Shown in pieces: positions 31,229 through 40,471 of a stretch of DNA of 64,000 nucleotides. A program made the translations under genes and the position numbers. The stretch's first letter is position 1, and the number at the start of each line of letters is the position of its first letter. A model generated the notes under the pieces. The model was not told where the DNA came from. It saw only the letters and a program-made list of their open reading frames with translations, and did no database searches. Location: NCBI GenBank assembly GCA_030430565.1, contig JAUIKS010000042.1, positions 1 to 64,000 of the forward strand, in the 5' to 3' direction. This DNA comes from Polyangia bacterium. Lineage in GTDB: Bacteria > Myxococcota_A > Polyangia > Nannocystales > Nannocystaceae.

Positions 31229-32467
31229 ATGAAGCGCCGGCGGCGGGTAATAAGCAGTGGGACCACGATGCGCGCGCGCCAAATTATCCACGCTCTCGTT
31301 TTTTCGCTCGTCGGCTGCAGCGCCGGCGGACCCGACGACACCTCCGACAGCGACGCCGACGCGGGCACCACCGACGCCGGCACCACCGACGCCGGCACCA
31401 GCGCCACCACGACGGGGCTCGAGCTCGAGCCCCTCGTCCTCACCGACCTCGACGCGTTCCAGGTGATCGCGATCCCGCTGATGGACGCTGGCGCGGCGGT
31501 GCAGCCAGACCTTCGCCCCGCGCCCATCGTGGCCGACCGCGCGGTGGTGCTGCGGGCCTCGGTGCAGGTCCCGCCCGAGTGGAGCCCTGTCGACGTCGAG
31601 CTCCGCGTCGACGTGACGCGAGGCGGCGAGACCTCGAGTTTCTCCGCCACCTCCCTGCTCACCGACAGCACCGACCCCGCGGACGCGAGCAGCGGGCTCA
31701 CCGTCGAGCTGCCCGCGGCGGTCGTGCGGCCCGACGCCCGCTACAGCGTCGCGCTCTACACGGACCCGCAGACGCCGGTCGCGCGCTTCCCTGAGGAGGA
31801 CGACATGGACACGACGGCCGCGCTGAGCCCCGTCGAGACCGGCCCCATCAAGATCCACATCGTCCCCTTCGAAGTCGACGGCATCACCCCCGACACCTCC
31901 GAGGACGTCATCGACGAGTTCGCGGCCGCCGTGTTCGCGTACTACCCGACCACGCGCGTCGACATCACCGTGGGGGATGTCCAGCCCAACCCCTACCCCG
32001 AGCTGCCGCCCTCGCAGGCGCTCGGCGACGCCCTCTTCGACGTCGGCGTGCTCATGGAGCAGACCGATCAGGCGCCCGCCGACGTGTACTACTACGGCCT
32101 GATGCAGCCCGCGGCCACGCGCGACGACTACGAGGGGATCACCGGCTCCTCGCAGGAGCTCGACTACCGCGCCGGCTTCGCGATCGGCGCGGGCTTCGGC
32201 GACCCCCTGTCCGCGAGCACGCTGGTGCACGAGCTCGGCCACCTGCACTTCCTCAAGCACGCGCCCTGCGGCTCGCCGGCCGACGTCGACCCGCTGTTCC
32301 CCCACGACGACGGCATGGCCCGCGCCGAGGGCTATGATGTCCGCTCAGACAGCTTCATCGATCTCGACGAGGCCAGCGACCTGATGAGCTACTGCCAGCC
32401 GCGCTGGGTGAGCGCCTACCACTACGAGAAGATGGCGCAGTGGGTGCAGGTCACCCAGGGCTGGTGA
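31229..32467 (+). CDS. Metzincin-like zinc metalloprotease lipoprotein
   Basis: 412 aa from ATG 31229, or 399 aa from ATG 31268. A signal segment ends in the lipobox SLVGC, followed by a Thr/Asp/Ala/Gly linker (TTDAGTTDAG repeats). The C-terminal half has the extended zinc site HELGHLHFLKH (H334, E335, H338, H344) with APCG directly after it and a Met-turn-like DLMSYCQPRWVSAYHYE. The combination of HExxH-x5-H, the following CG and LMSYC-PRWIS-YHY resembles the M66/StcE type of secreted protease. The spacing HExxHxxxxxH fits metzincins. A surface or secreted protease is inferred; the target is unknown. Confidence 0.75.
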   Translation: MKRRRRVISSGTTMRARQIIHALVFSLVGCSAGGPDDTSDSDADAGTTDAGTTDAGTSATTTGLELEPLVLTDLDAFQVIAIPLMDAGAAVQPDLRPAPIVADRAVVLRASVQVPPEWSPVDVELRVDVTRGGETSSFSATSLLTDSTDPADASSGLTVELPAAVVRPDARYSVALYTDPQTPVARFPEEDDMDTTAALSPVETGPIKIHIVPFEVDGITPDTSEDVIDEFAAAVFAYYPTTRVDITVGDVQPNPYPELPPSQALGDALFDVGVLMEQTDQAPADVYYYGLMQPAATRDDYEGITGSSQELDYRAGFAIGAGFGDPLSASTLVHELGHLHFLKHAPCGSPADVDPLFPHDDGMARAEGYDVRSDSFIDLDEASDLMSYCQPRWVSAYHYEKMAQWVQVTQGW

Positions 32468-32477
32468 CGCTAGCCCG

Positions 32478-34241
32478 CTAGCGACGACGACGCCCGCGCA
32501 GCGCGATCAGCAGGAGCACGCTGCACGCCATCAGGCCCTGCGCCCCCCTCGACAGCGGCCGCACCGAGCACCCGCCCTCGCCGTTGTCGTACTCGAAGCG
32601 CTCGTTTGACTCCTCGAGCTTCGCCGTCACAACCTCGCGAAAATCGCTCTCTACCTGCGGCGCACCCTTCATCGGCACCGTCTGCACCGCCAGCGCCCAC
32701 GGCGTCTCCTCCGGCAGCTCCGGCCACGTACCGTCCTCGTTCAGCAGCAGCGAGTCGCCGTCCGGCAGCTCCACCCGGCTCGACCCTCGGCACGGGATGA
32801 ACTGCGTCGCCTGGTTCGTGTTCGACACCTCCGGCAGGTCACCGTTCTGGTGGAAGATCGGGTCCTCCATCATCTCGTGCGGCGAGATCCGCGTGAACAT
32901 CCGCGTCAGATACGGCCAACGGGTCAGCAGCGCCACCGCGTTCGCCCCAGGCTCCACGATCCGCTGCTGAATCGCCGTCGTGAACGCCTCGCCGTCCCAC
33001 GCCTCGAGATCGATCAGGTCCGCGAAGCCGTCGAGGTCCCGGTAAAAGTGCCCCTCCGCGATCCCCGGCGGCGCCGGGATGTACTGGCGCAGCAGCGGCT
33101 CGACCATCGGGTGGTAGTACTCGCAGGCGTTGGCGCCGCAGAGCATCAGGCCCATGCCCTCGAGCGCGTCGATCACCGTGTACGAGGGCGTCAGGATCGG
33201 CGACTCGACCCCGACAAAGTCCGCCTGCTCCCACAGCTCGTCGTAGAGCCCGTCGAACGAGACCAGCGAGCTCGGCCCCGCGTACTCCGTCACGAACGCC
33301 CGCCCCTCGGTCGTCCCCTCGCCGTCGACGGCCATCGTGATGACCTCGTTGTAGTTGTCCGCGCCGCTCACCCAGTCGATCCGCGCCGGGTTCACCAGCA
33401 CGTGCCGGTAGTTCGTCGGCACCGCGCGCTGACCCCCCAGGAAGAACACCCGGATCGGCATGTCGTCGATCGCCGCGATCCTCGTCAGCCGCAGCGGCAC
33501 GCACGGCTCGTCGCCCTCGTACTTCATCACCAGCGGCTGGATCTCATCGGTGTCGGCGCCGTTCACCAGCTTCACGGCCGCGAAGTAGTGATTCTCGTCG
33601 AGGTACTCCTGCACGATCGGCGGCGCGTCCTCGTCCTGCGCGTAGCCGTTGTCGGTCAGCCAGGTGTACAGCTCGTTGGCGTCGTCGCTCTGCAGGACCT
33701 CGACGAAGTACGGCCCCACGACCTCCCGCGTGACGACCTTGACCGGCGGCTCCTCGCCCTGGCTGCCGTCGGTGTCGAAGCCGCCGCCGCTCTCGGCGAA
33801 GCCCGCGTCCGCCACCACCGCCGCGCAGCCGATCCCGAGCCCGCCGCCGCGGTCGTTCTCGGCGCAGTCGAACACGGTCGAGAGCGAGTAGGTCGGCACG
33901 GTCGCGTCGAGCAGGTTCGTGAACAGCTGCTCCGAGCCCACCGAGAACTCCGGCACCGCCGTCACCGGGATGATCCACGAGAACTTCTCCGCGTCCCCCA
34001 TGTACTGGATCTGAATGTGGACCTCGACCGTGTTCTCCGCGGCGTCGAGCGCGAACAGGATGTTCTCCCCCGTCTGGTCCACCGGCATCGGCATCGGCGC
34101 GTTGTCGCAGAACATCCCCCCGCAGGCCTCCGCGACCGACGGCGCCGCGGTCACCACAGTGAACGCGGCGCCCGTGCAGAGCGTGAGCGCGAGCGCGGGG
34201 AGCAGTGAACGACGACGCGAAGCGAGGGCAAGCGGTGACAT
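32478..34241 (-). CDS. DUF2330 exported protein with MYXO-CTERM-like tail (copy 1)
   Basis: About 587 aa from ATG 34241. Signal peptide, then the DUF2330 start signature ACGGMFCDN and VDQTGENILFALD, followed by the conserved EKFSWIIPV and VPTNYRHVLVNPARIDW regions. The C-terminus is GGCSVRPLSRG, a hydrophobic stretch (QGLMACSVLLLIALRG) and RRRR, the pattern of a sorted, Cys-containing C-terminal anchor as in MYXO-CTERM proteins. The function of DUF2330 is not known; a surface location is inferred. The gene is the downstream member of a tandem pair with the paralogue at 34460-36229. Confidence 0.85.
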   Translation of the reverse strand: MSPLALASRRRSLLPALALTLCTGAAFTVVTAAPSVAEACGGMFCDNAPMPMPVDQTGENILFALDAAENTVEVHIQIQYMGDAEKFSWIIPVTAVPEFSVGSEQLFTNLLDATVPTYSLSTVFDCAENDRGGGLGIGCAAVVADAGFAESGGGFDTDGSQGEEPPVKVVTREVVGPYFVEVLQSDDANELYTWLTDNGYAQDEDAPPIVQEYLDENHYFAAVKLVNGADTDEIQPLVMKYEGDEPCVPLRLTRIAAIDDMPIRVFFLGGQRAVPTNYRHVLVNPARIDWVSGADNYNEVITMAVDGEGTTEGRAFVTEYAGPSSLVSFDGLYDELWEQADFVGVESPILTPSYTVIDALEGMGLMLCGANACEYYHPMVEPLLRQYIPAPPGIAEGHFYRDLDGFADLIDLEAWDGEAFTTAIQQRIVEPGANAVALLTRWPYLTRMFTRISPHEMMEDPIFHQNGDLPEVSNTNQATQFIPCRGSSRVELPDGDSLLLNEDGTWPELPEETPWALAVQTVPMKGAPQVESDFREVVTAKLEESNERFEYDNGEGGCSVRPLSRGAQGLMACSVLLLIALRGRRRR

Positions 34242-34459
34242 ATGTCCCCGAGGAAACGACAACCTCGCGCGTTTGACCAGCCGGTTTCTCACGCGACGCA
34301 GCATCAGCGCAGCCGCGAGCTAGCGCAACAGCGTTCGCAAGCCCAGCCCGCGGCCTGACCTCGGCGAGCTCCTGATCGCGCGCGTACGGGCGGGCGACGC
34401 ATGAAGAGACCAGCGCCGACCGTCGACGACCGTCGACGCGTGTTGCTCCAGCAAGCGCG

Positions 34460-36229
34460 TTAACGGCGACGACGCCCGCGCAGCGCGATCAGCAGGAGCA
34501 CGCTGCACGCCATCAGGCCCTGCGCCCCCCTCGACAGCGGCCGCACCGAGCACCCGCCCTCGCCGTTGTCGTACTCGAAGCGCTCGTTCGACTCCTCGAG
34601 CTTCGCCGTCACGACCTCGCGAAAGTCGCTCTCTACCTGCGGCGCCCCCTTCATCGGCACCGTCTGCACCGCCAGCGCCCACGGCGTCTCCTCCGGCAGC
34701 TCCGGCCACGTACCGTCCTCGTTCAGCAGCAGCGAGTCCCCGTTCGGCAGCTCCACCCGGCTCGACCCTCGGCACGGGATGAACTGCGTCGCCTGGTTCG
34801 TGTTCGACACCTCCGGCAGGTCCCCGTTCTGGTGGAAGATCGGGTCCTCCATCATCTCGTGCGGCGAGATCCGCGTGAACATCCGCGTCAGATACGGCCA
34901 ACGGGTCAGCAGCGCCACCGCGTTCGCCCCAGGCTCCACGACGCGCTGCTGAAGCGCCGTCGTGAACGCGTCGCCGTCCCACGCCTCGAGATCAATGAGC
35001 TGTTCGAAGCCGTGCAGGTCGCTGTAGAAATCCCCGTCCGCGACCCCGGGCGGCGCCGGCACGTACTGCTGCAGCAGCGTCTCGACCATGGGGTGGAAGT
35101 ACTGGCAAAAGCCGTCTTCACAGTCGAGCAGGCCCGCGCCCTCGAGCCCGTCGATCACCGTGTACGACTGCGTGAGGATCGGCGACTCGACCCCGACAAA
35201 ATCGGCCTGCTCCCAGCGCTCGTCGTAGAGCCCATTAAACGACACCAGCGAGCTCGGCCCCGCGTACTCCGTCACGAACGCCCGCCCCTCGGTTGTCCCC
35301 TCGCCGTCGACGGCCATCGTGATGACCTCGTTGTAGTTGTCCGCGTTGTTCACCCAGTCGATCCGCGCCGGGTTCACCAGCACGTGCCGGTAGTTCGTCG
35401 GCACCGCGCGCTCGCCCCCCAAGAAGAACACTCGGATCGGCATGTCGTCGATCGCCGCAATACGCGTCAGCCGCAGCGGCACGCACGGCTCGTCGCCCTG
35501 GTACTTCATCACCAGCGGCTGGATCTCGTCGACGTCCGCGCCGTTGAACAGCTTGACCGCCGCGAAGTAGTGGCCCTCGTCGAGGTACTCCTGCACGATC
35601 GGCGGCGCGTCCTCGTCCTGCGCGTAGTCGTTCGCGATCAGCCACTCGTACAGCTCGTTGGCGTCGCCGCTCTGCAGGACCTCGACGAAGTAGGGACCCA
35701 CGATGTCGCGCTGGACGACCGTGACGCCGTCGTCGTCGTCATCATCGTCGTCGCCGCTGAAGCCGCCGCCCGTCACGCCGCTGTCACCACCCGCGGCGAA
35801 TTCATCCGCGGCGCAGCCGAAGCCGCCGCCCCGATCCATCTCCGCGCAGTCGCTCTGGAAGGTCAGCGAGTAGCTCGGCACGGTCGCCGCGAGCAGGTTC
35901 GTGAACAGCTGCTCCGAGCCCACCGAGAACTCCGGCACCGCCGTCACCGGGATGATCCACGAGAACTTCTCCGCGTCCCCCATGTACTGGATCTGGATGT
36001 GCGCCTCGACCGTGTTCTCCGACGGGTCGAGCGCGAACAAAATGTTCTCGCCGGTCTGGTCCACCGGCATCGGCATCGGCGCGTTGTCGCAGAACATCCC
36101 CCCGCAGGCCTCCGCGACGGTGGGCGACGCGGTCACCACGGTGAGCGCGGCGCCCGTGCAGAGCGTGAGCGCGAGCGCGGAGAGCAGGCGGGAACGACGG
36201 TGACGTGAAGCAGGGGCAAGCGATGACAT
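34460..36229 (-). CDS. DUF2330 exported protein with MYXO-CTERM-like tail (copy 2)
   Basis: About 589 aa from ATG 36229, paralogous to the protein at 32478-34241. It has the same signal peptide, the ACGGMFCDN and EKFSWIIPV motifs and the same Arg-rich anchor tail. It differs mainly in a variable loop near residue 150, which here is a poly-Asp run (GDDDDDDDDG) in place of a Ser/Gln/Glu/Pro loop, and in the segment before the conserved C-terminal third. An alternative longer start at 36388 lacks any family support. The gap to copy 1 (34242-34459) has no gene. Confidence 0.85.
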   Translation of the reverse strand: MSSLAPASRHRRSRLLSALALTLCTGAALTVVTASPTVAEACGGMFCDNAPMPMPVDQTGENILFALDPSENTVEAHIQIQYMGDAEKFSWIIPVTAVPEFSVGSEQLFTNLLAATVPSYSLTFQSDCAEMDRGGGFGCAADEFAAGGDSGVTGGGFSGDDDDDDDDGVTVVQRDIVGPYFVEVLQSGDANELYEWLIANDYAQDEDAPPIVQEYLDEGHYFAAVKLFNGADVDEIQPLVMKYQGDEPCVPLRLTRIAAIDDMPIRVFFLGGERAVPTNYRHVLVNPARIDWVNNADNYNEVITMAVDGEGTTEGRAFVTEYAGPSSLVSFNGLYDERWEQADFVGVESPILTQSYTVIDGLEGAGLLDCEDGFCQYFHPMVETLLQQYVPAPPGVADGDFYSDLHGFEQLIDLEAWDGDAFTTALQQRVVEPGANAVALLTRWPYLTRMFTRISPHEMMEDPIFHQNGDLPEVSNTNQATQFIPCRGSSRVELPNGDSLLLNEDGTWPELPEETPWALAVQTVPMKGAPQVESDFREVVTAKLEESNERFEYDNGEGGCSVRPLSRGAQGLMACSVLLLIALRGRRRR

Positions 36230-36509
36230 ATGCCCTCGAGGAAACGACAACATCGCGCGTTTGACCAGCCGTTTCTCAGGCCGCGTGGCTTCGTCGCGCT
36301 CGCGACCTGGCGCAACGACGTTCAGGGCCCCGCTCCTCCGGCGATCGACGCCAGGCGGTTCGCGGCGGGAGTCCGCGCGCCGGCTCACGCCGGAATTTTC
36401 GTCGCCGACGAGGCGGGGAAACGAAGCTTCGCCAACGAAACGGCCAAGCGAGGTGGCGCGTCGACTCTCGTCACGCGCTGCGAGACCGCGCGAGCGCGCG
36501 CCGAACGGC

Positions 36510-37928
36510 TCAGGGGTTCGAGGGCAGCACCGAGGCCGTGCTGTCGCCCGCGTTCGCGGTCACGATGTCGTGCACGCCGTCGTCGTTGAAGTCGCCCAGC
36601 GCCATCGCCACCGGCGTATTGCCGACGGGGAACGGCTGGGCCTCCGAGAAGCTGCCCAGGCCGTCGCCGATCAGCACGCTCACCGTGTTCGCGGAGCCGT
36701 TGGCCACGACCGCGTCGAGCGCGCCGTCGCCGTCGATGTCGGTGACGATCAAGTCCCGCGGATCCTCGCCGCAGCCGAACGGCAGACCGACGCCGAAGCC
36801 ACCCAGGCCGTTGCCCTTGAACAGGTAGATCGCGCCGGTCGCCGGCACCGCGGCCACGAGGTCGATGTCGCCGTCGCCGTTGATCTCGCCGGTCGCGATC
36901 GCCGACGGCGCGCCGCCGACCGCGACGTTGGTCGGCGCGCTGAACAGCCCCATGCCGTTGCCGAGCAAGACGCTGAGGTTCGAGCTGCCCGAGTTCGCCG
37001 ACACGAAGTCGAGGTTGTTGTCGCCGTCGAAGTCATCGACCGCGAGCGCCACGGGCGTGGTCCCGACGCCGATCGGCGTCGGCATCTGGAAGCCGAGGCC
37101 GGTGCCCGCCATGAAGCCGACGTTGTTGTCGATCGCGTGCGCGACGAGCAGGTCGTCGATCGTGTCCTCGTTGATGTCCGCGACGATGATCGCGCGCGGG
37201 CCCATGCCGACCGGCGTCACCATCTGCGGCGCGAACATCCCGCCGCCGGTCGAGACGAAGAGCGAGAGGCTCGCGCTGTCTTGGTTCGCGGTGATCAGGT
37301 CGGGCATCTGGTCGTTGTTGATGTCGGTCGCGACGATCGCCGCCGGGCCGGCGCCCGCCATCGCGGTCGTCAGCCCGCCGAACTGCACGTCGCCGAGCGA
37401 CTGGCGCATCGTCACGTTGTTCGCGGTCGCGTTGGCCGTGATCACGTCGTCGCGATCGTCCCCGCCGATGTCGGTCGCGAGCACGTCCGCCGGGCCGCCG
37501 CCCATGCTCAGCGGCACCGCGTCGCCGAAGCACAGCTCGGTCGCGACCGGCACGCCGTCGCCGCACAGCGGCGTGTCGGGGTTGGTCGTCGTCGTCGGCT
37601 CCTCGGTCGTCCCCGTCGTCTCCCCGCCGGTCGTCGTCCCGGACGCCTCGACGCAGACATCGTCGACGCACTCGAGGCCGTCGTTGCAGCTGCCCGCGTC
37701 GCACGGGCAGGTCACCGCGCCCGCGGGGCAGCCGGCCGTCGTCGTCGGCGTGCCGGTCGTCGGCTCCTCGGTCGTGCCCGTGGTCGTGCTGCCGCCGCTG
37801 GTCGACGATGACATCGACGTCTGCGTCGATGACATCGTGAAGCCGGACTCGGTCTCGGTCTCGCGCTCGCCGGTCGAGCAGGCGAGACAGAGCGACGTGC
37901 AGACGAGAAGCCAAGGGTAAGCGCGCAT
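36510..37928 (-). CDS. FG-GAP/VCBS-repeat lipoprotein with Cys-rich linker
   Basis: About 472 aa from ATG 37928. The N-terminus ends in a lipoprotein-like CLACS at C17, then a Thr/Ser/Gly/Glu linker (TTTGTTEEPTTGT), a Cys cluster (CPCDAGSCNDGLECVDDVCV) and LCGDGVPVATELC, a combination frequent in Nannocystineae surface proteins. From about residue 150 there are seven or so FG-GAP/VCBS blades with Ca2+-binding loops of D-x-N-x-D type (DIGGDDRDD, DINNDQMPD, DFDGDNNLD, DIDGDGALD), predicting a beta-propeller. Likely a cell-surface binding protein; the ligand is unknown. Confidence 0.87.
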   Translation of the reverse strand: MRAYPWLLVCTSLCLACSTGERETETESGFTMSSTQTSMSSSTSGGSTTTGTTEEPTTGTPTTTAGCPAGAVTCPCDAGSCNDGLECVDDVCVEASGTTTGGETTGTTEEPTTTTNPDTPLCGDGVPVATELCFGDAVPLSMGGGPADVLATDIGGDDRDDVITANATANNVTMRQSLGDVQFGGLTTAMAGAGPAAIVATDINNDQMPDLITANQDSASLSLFVSTGGGMFAPQMVTPVGMGPRAIIVADINEDTIDDLLVAHAIDNNVGFMAGTGLGFQMPTPIGVGTTPVALAVDDFDGDNNLDFVSANSGSSNLSVLLGNGMGLFSAPTNVAVGGAPSAIATGEINGDGDIDLVAAVPATGAIYLFKGNGLGGFGVGLPFGCGEDPRDLIVTDIDGDGALDAVVANGSANTVSVLIGDGLGSFSEAQPFPVGNTPVAMALGDFNDDGVHDIVTANAGDSTASVLPSNP

Positions 37929-38425
37929 ATCGGCAACGTATGATCCGGGCCGATCACCCGTCAACCTCAATGACGGTGCGCCGCTGCACGCGACGGTCAT
38001 GAAACGCCTTTGAAACAGGTCCAAAAATACATGTCCCCCGCTCACAAACGCACCCGGTGCAAGGCCGACCGGGTGACCGGCAGCGCGCCCAGGCAGCGCC
38101 AGCGCCCGCGATCCCGCGCGTCGTCCTCCATGACCCTCAAGACATACGGCTCCCGCGCGCGCGGCGGAGCGACACGCGGCGGCGCGCGCCGACGCCGTGG
38201 ACCACACATCGACCGACAGGAGCGACGCGCGCCCGCGAGGGGATCGACCGTCGCCGCCGCCGCGCCGGCCTGGCTCCTGACTTTGCTCTCGGGCGCGGCT
38301 TATACACCGGCTTGCCTGCGGGCGCCGTGGTCAGCCGCGGACCTCGGCACGCTGACGCGAGCGCGCGAGCCGAGGTCAGACCGTCCGTCAGCCGCGCGCG
38401 TGCCGACGCGCTATCATGCCCGCGC
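37929..38425. other. Intergenic region, no gene seen
   Basis: This 497-bp divergent region between the FG-GAP lipoprotein and the metal permease holds no convincing gene. Open frames across it give Arg/Ala-rich shadow translations. A lower-GC patch at 38005-38035 (around aaacaggtccaaaaatac) is a possible promoter for the lipoprotein. No known riboswitch or metal-regulator operator was recognised in front of the permease. Confidence 0.45.
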
Positions 38426-40468
38426 ATGCTCGATCTGCTCCACGCGTCGGAGCCCACCGGCCACGGTTACAAGATCCTCGCCATCAGCATGGCGACGATC
38501 GCCCTCGGCCCGCTGCTCCACGGGGTCGCGCGTCGCGAGCAGGTCACGCTGTCGGCGCTCGACAGCTTCGTGCTCGTCGCCGTCATCGGCCTCGCCGTCA
38601 TCGAGATCATCCCGGGCTCCATCGCGCTCGCCGGCTGGCCCGCGCTGATCGCCGCGGTCGCCGGCCTGCTCGGTCCAGCGCTCGCCGAGGGCCCGCTGCG
38701 GCTCGCCTCACGCGCGACGCACCGCGCGGTCATGCTGCTCGCGATCGTCGGCATGATCGGCCACGCCTTCACCGACGGGATCGCCCTCGCCGGCGCGCAC
38801 GTCGGCGGTCAGGGGCACGGGATCGAGATCGCCATCATCGCGCACCAGCTGCCCGTCGCCATGGCCGTGTGGTGGTTGATGCGCCCCTCCGGCGCGCTGC
38901 GGGCCACGCTCGCGCTCGCCGCGATCGCGGTCGCCACGCTCGCGGGCTTCGGCCTCACCAGCCCCAGCATGCACGTCCTGAGCGACAGCTGGAAGGGCCT
39001 GTTTCAGGGCCTCGTCGGCGGTCTCGTGCTGCACGTCGTCTCCCATCACGCGCCGGCGAGCGCCCGCACGACCGCCCGCAGCCCGCGCGAGTCACGACGG
39101 GAGCGCTTCGCCTCGCGCCTCGGCAGCCTCGCCGGCCTCGGGCTCTTGAGCATGCTGCTGACGGACGCGGTGACCCACACGCACCACCCCGGCGCGAGCG
39201 AGAGCCCGAGCGCCGTGATGCTCGAGAGCCTCATCGAGCTGACCCGCGAGAGCGCGCCCGCGCTGTTGGTCGCCTTCGCGCTCGCCGGGATCGTCGGCGC
39301 GTTTCTGCCGGCCGCCTCGGTGCGCTGGATGAGCCGGGGCGGCGCCGGTCAACGGGCGCTGCGCGGCATGGCCTTCGGCCTCCCGCTCCCGCTGTGCTCC
39401 TGCGGCGTCGTGCCGGTCTACCGCAGCCTCGTGCGCCGCGGCGTGCCGGCCGCCTCCGGGCTCGCCTTCCTGATCGCCACGCCCGAGCTGGGGCTCGACG
39501 CCATCATCCTCTCGATCCCGCTCCTCGGCGGGAAGATGACGCTCGCGCGGGTCGTCGGCGCCGCCGTCGTCGCGCTCTGCGTCGGATGGCTCGTGGGCGG
39601 CCGCGCGGACCGTGAGGCCCCCGAGCGCGCGCGCGACGACGCCGAGGTCACCGCGAGCGACGCGCCGACGCCGAGCGTCACGCAGCGGCTCCGCGACGGC
39701 TTGCGCGTCGGTCTTGTCGAGATGGTCGATAGCACAGGTCCGTGGATCGCCTTCGGCCTCGTCCTCGGCGCGCTGCTCTCCCCCTGGGTCGACGCCGAGT
39801 CGTTGACGGCGATCCCCGACGTCGCCCAGGTCGGGCTGTTCGCGCTGCTCGGCATCCCGATCTACGTGTGCGCCTCGGGGGCGACGCCGCTGGTCGCGAT
39901 CCTGCTCGCGAAGGGCATGTCGCCGGGCGCCGCGCTCGCGTTCCTGCTCACCGGCCCGGCGACCAACGCGACGACCTTCGGCATCCTCCGACAGCTCCAC
40001 GGGCGCCACATCGCGTGGCTGTTCGCGGGCGGGATGATCTCCCTCGCCGTCACCCTGGGCTACGCGCTCGACCTGATCATCGCGCCCGTCGTCCCCGACC
40101 TCATCGGCGGGGTCGCGGGCGCCGCCCCGGGCGCGCACGTCCACGGCCACGCCGAGCCCTCGCTGCTCGCCAACCTCGCGCTGCTCGGGCTCGGCGGGCT
40201 GTTCATGGCCTCGTTCCTGCGCCTCGGGCCGCGCGGCATGCTCAAGCAGCTGCGGTTTGACAACGCGGGCCACGGCCATGACCACGAGGACGATCAAGAC
40301 CACGGCTGCTGCGACACGTCACCAACGCCCGAGCCCAGCTGCTGCGGCACGCCGGCGCCCGCGCCCGCGTCAGACCACGGCTGCTGTGGACATGAGCACG
40401 GCGACCACGAGCATCACGACCACGACCATCACGACCATCACGACCACGACCATGGTTGTTGTCACTGA
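38426..40468 (+). CDS. ZIP-like / SO_0444-type metal permease fusion with His/Cys-rich tail
   Basis: About 680 aa from ATG 38426. Residues 1-200 form a ZIP-like unit: HAFTDGIAL near residue 113 matches the ZIP TM4 H-N-x-x-D-G motif, and AHQLPVAMAVW near 140 matches the TM5 H-E-x-P motif with Glu replaced by Gln. Residues 270-600 form an ArsP/DUF318-type permease with PLPLCSCGVVPVY near 325 and CASGATPLV near 483, as in the SO_0444 Cu/Zn efflux family. The tail from about 620 is rich in CC, HGH, HDH and GCC motifs, including CCDTSPTPEPSCCG and a final GCCH, a likely metal-binding chaperone-like end. I infer a membrane metal transporter, probably for efflux. Confidence 0.82.
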   Translation: MLDLLHASEPTGHGYKILAISMATIALGPLLHGVARREQVTLSALDSFVLVAVIGLAVIEIIPGSIALAGWPALIAAVAGLLGPALAEGPLRLASRATHRAVMLLAIVGMIGHAFTDGIALAGAHVGGQGHGIEIAIIAHQLPVAMAVWWLMRPSGALRATLALAAIAVATLAGFGLTSPSMHVLSDSWKGLFQGLVGGLVLHVVSHHAPASARTTARSPRESRRERFASRLGSLAGLGLLSMLLTDAVTHTHHPGASESPSAVMLESLIELTRESAPALLVAFALAGIVGAFLPAASVRWMSRGGAGQRALRGMAFGLPLPLCSCGVVPVYRSLVRRGVPAASGLAFLIATPELGLDAIILSIPLLGGKMTLARVVGAAVVALCVGWLVGGRADREAPERARDDAEVTASDAPTPSVTQRLRDGLRVGLVEMVDSTGPWIAFGLVLGALLSPWVDAESLTAIPDVAQVGLFALLGIPIYVCASGATPLVAILLAKGMSPGAALAFLLTGPATNATTFGILRQLHGRHIAWLFAGGMISLAVTLGYALDLIIAPVVPDLIGGVAGAAPGAHVHGHAEPSLLANLALLGLGGLFMASFLRLGPRGMLKQLRFDNAGHGHDHEDDQDHGCCDTSPTPEPSCCGTPAPAPASDHGCCGHEHGDHEHHDHDHHDHHDHDHGCCH

Positions 40469-40471
40469 CGA

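Noticed and set aside
34320..34459. A gene between the DUF2330 copies
   Set aside because: Open frames on both strands are short and continue as shadows of copy 2; the 218-bp gap (34242-34459) shows no start with a recognisable product.
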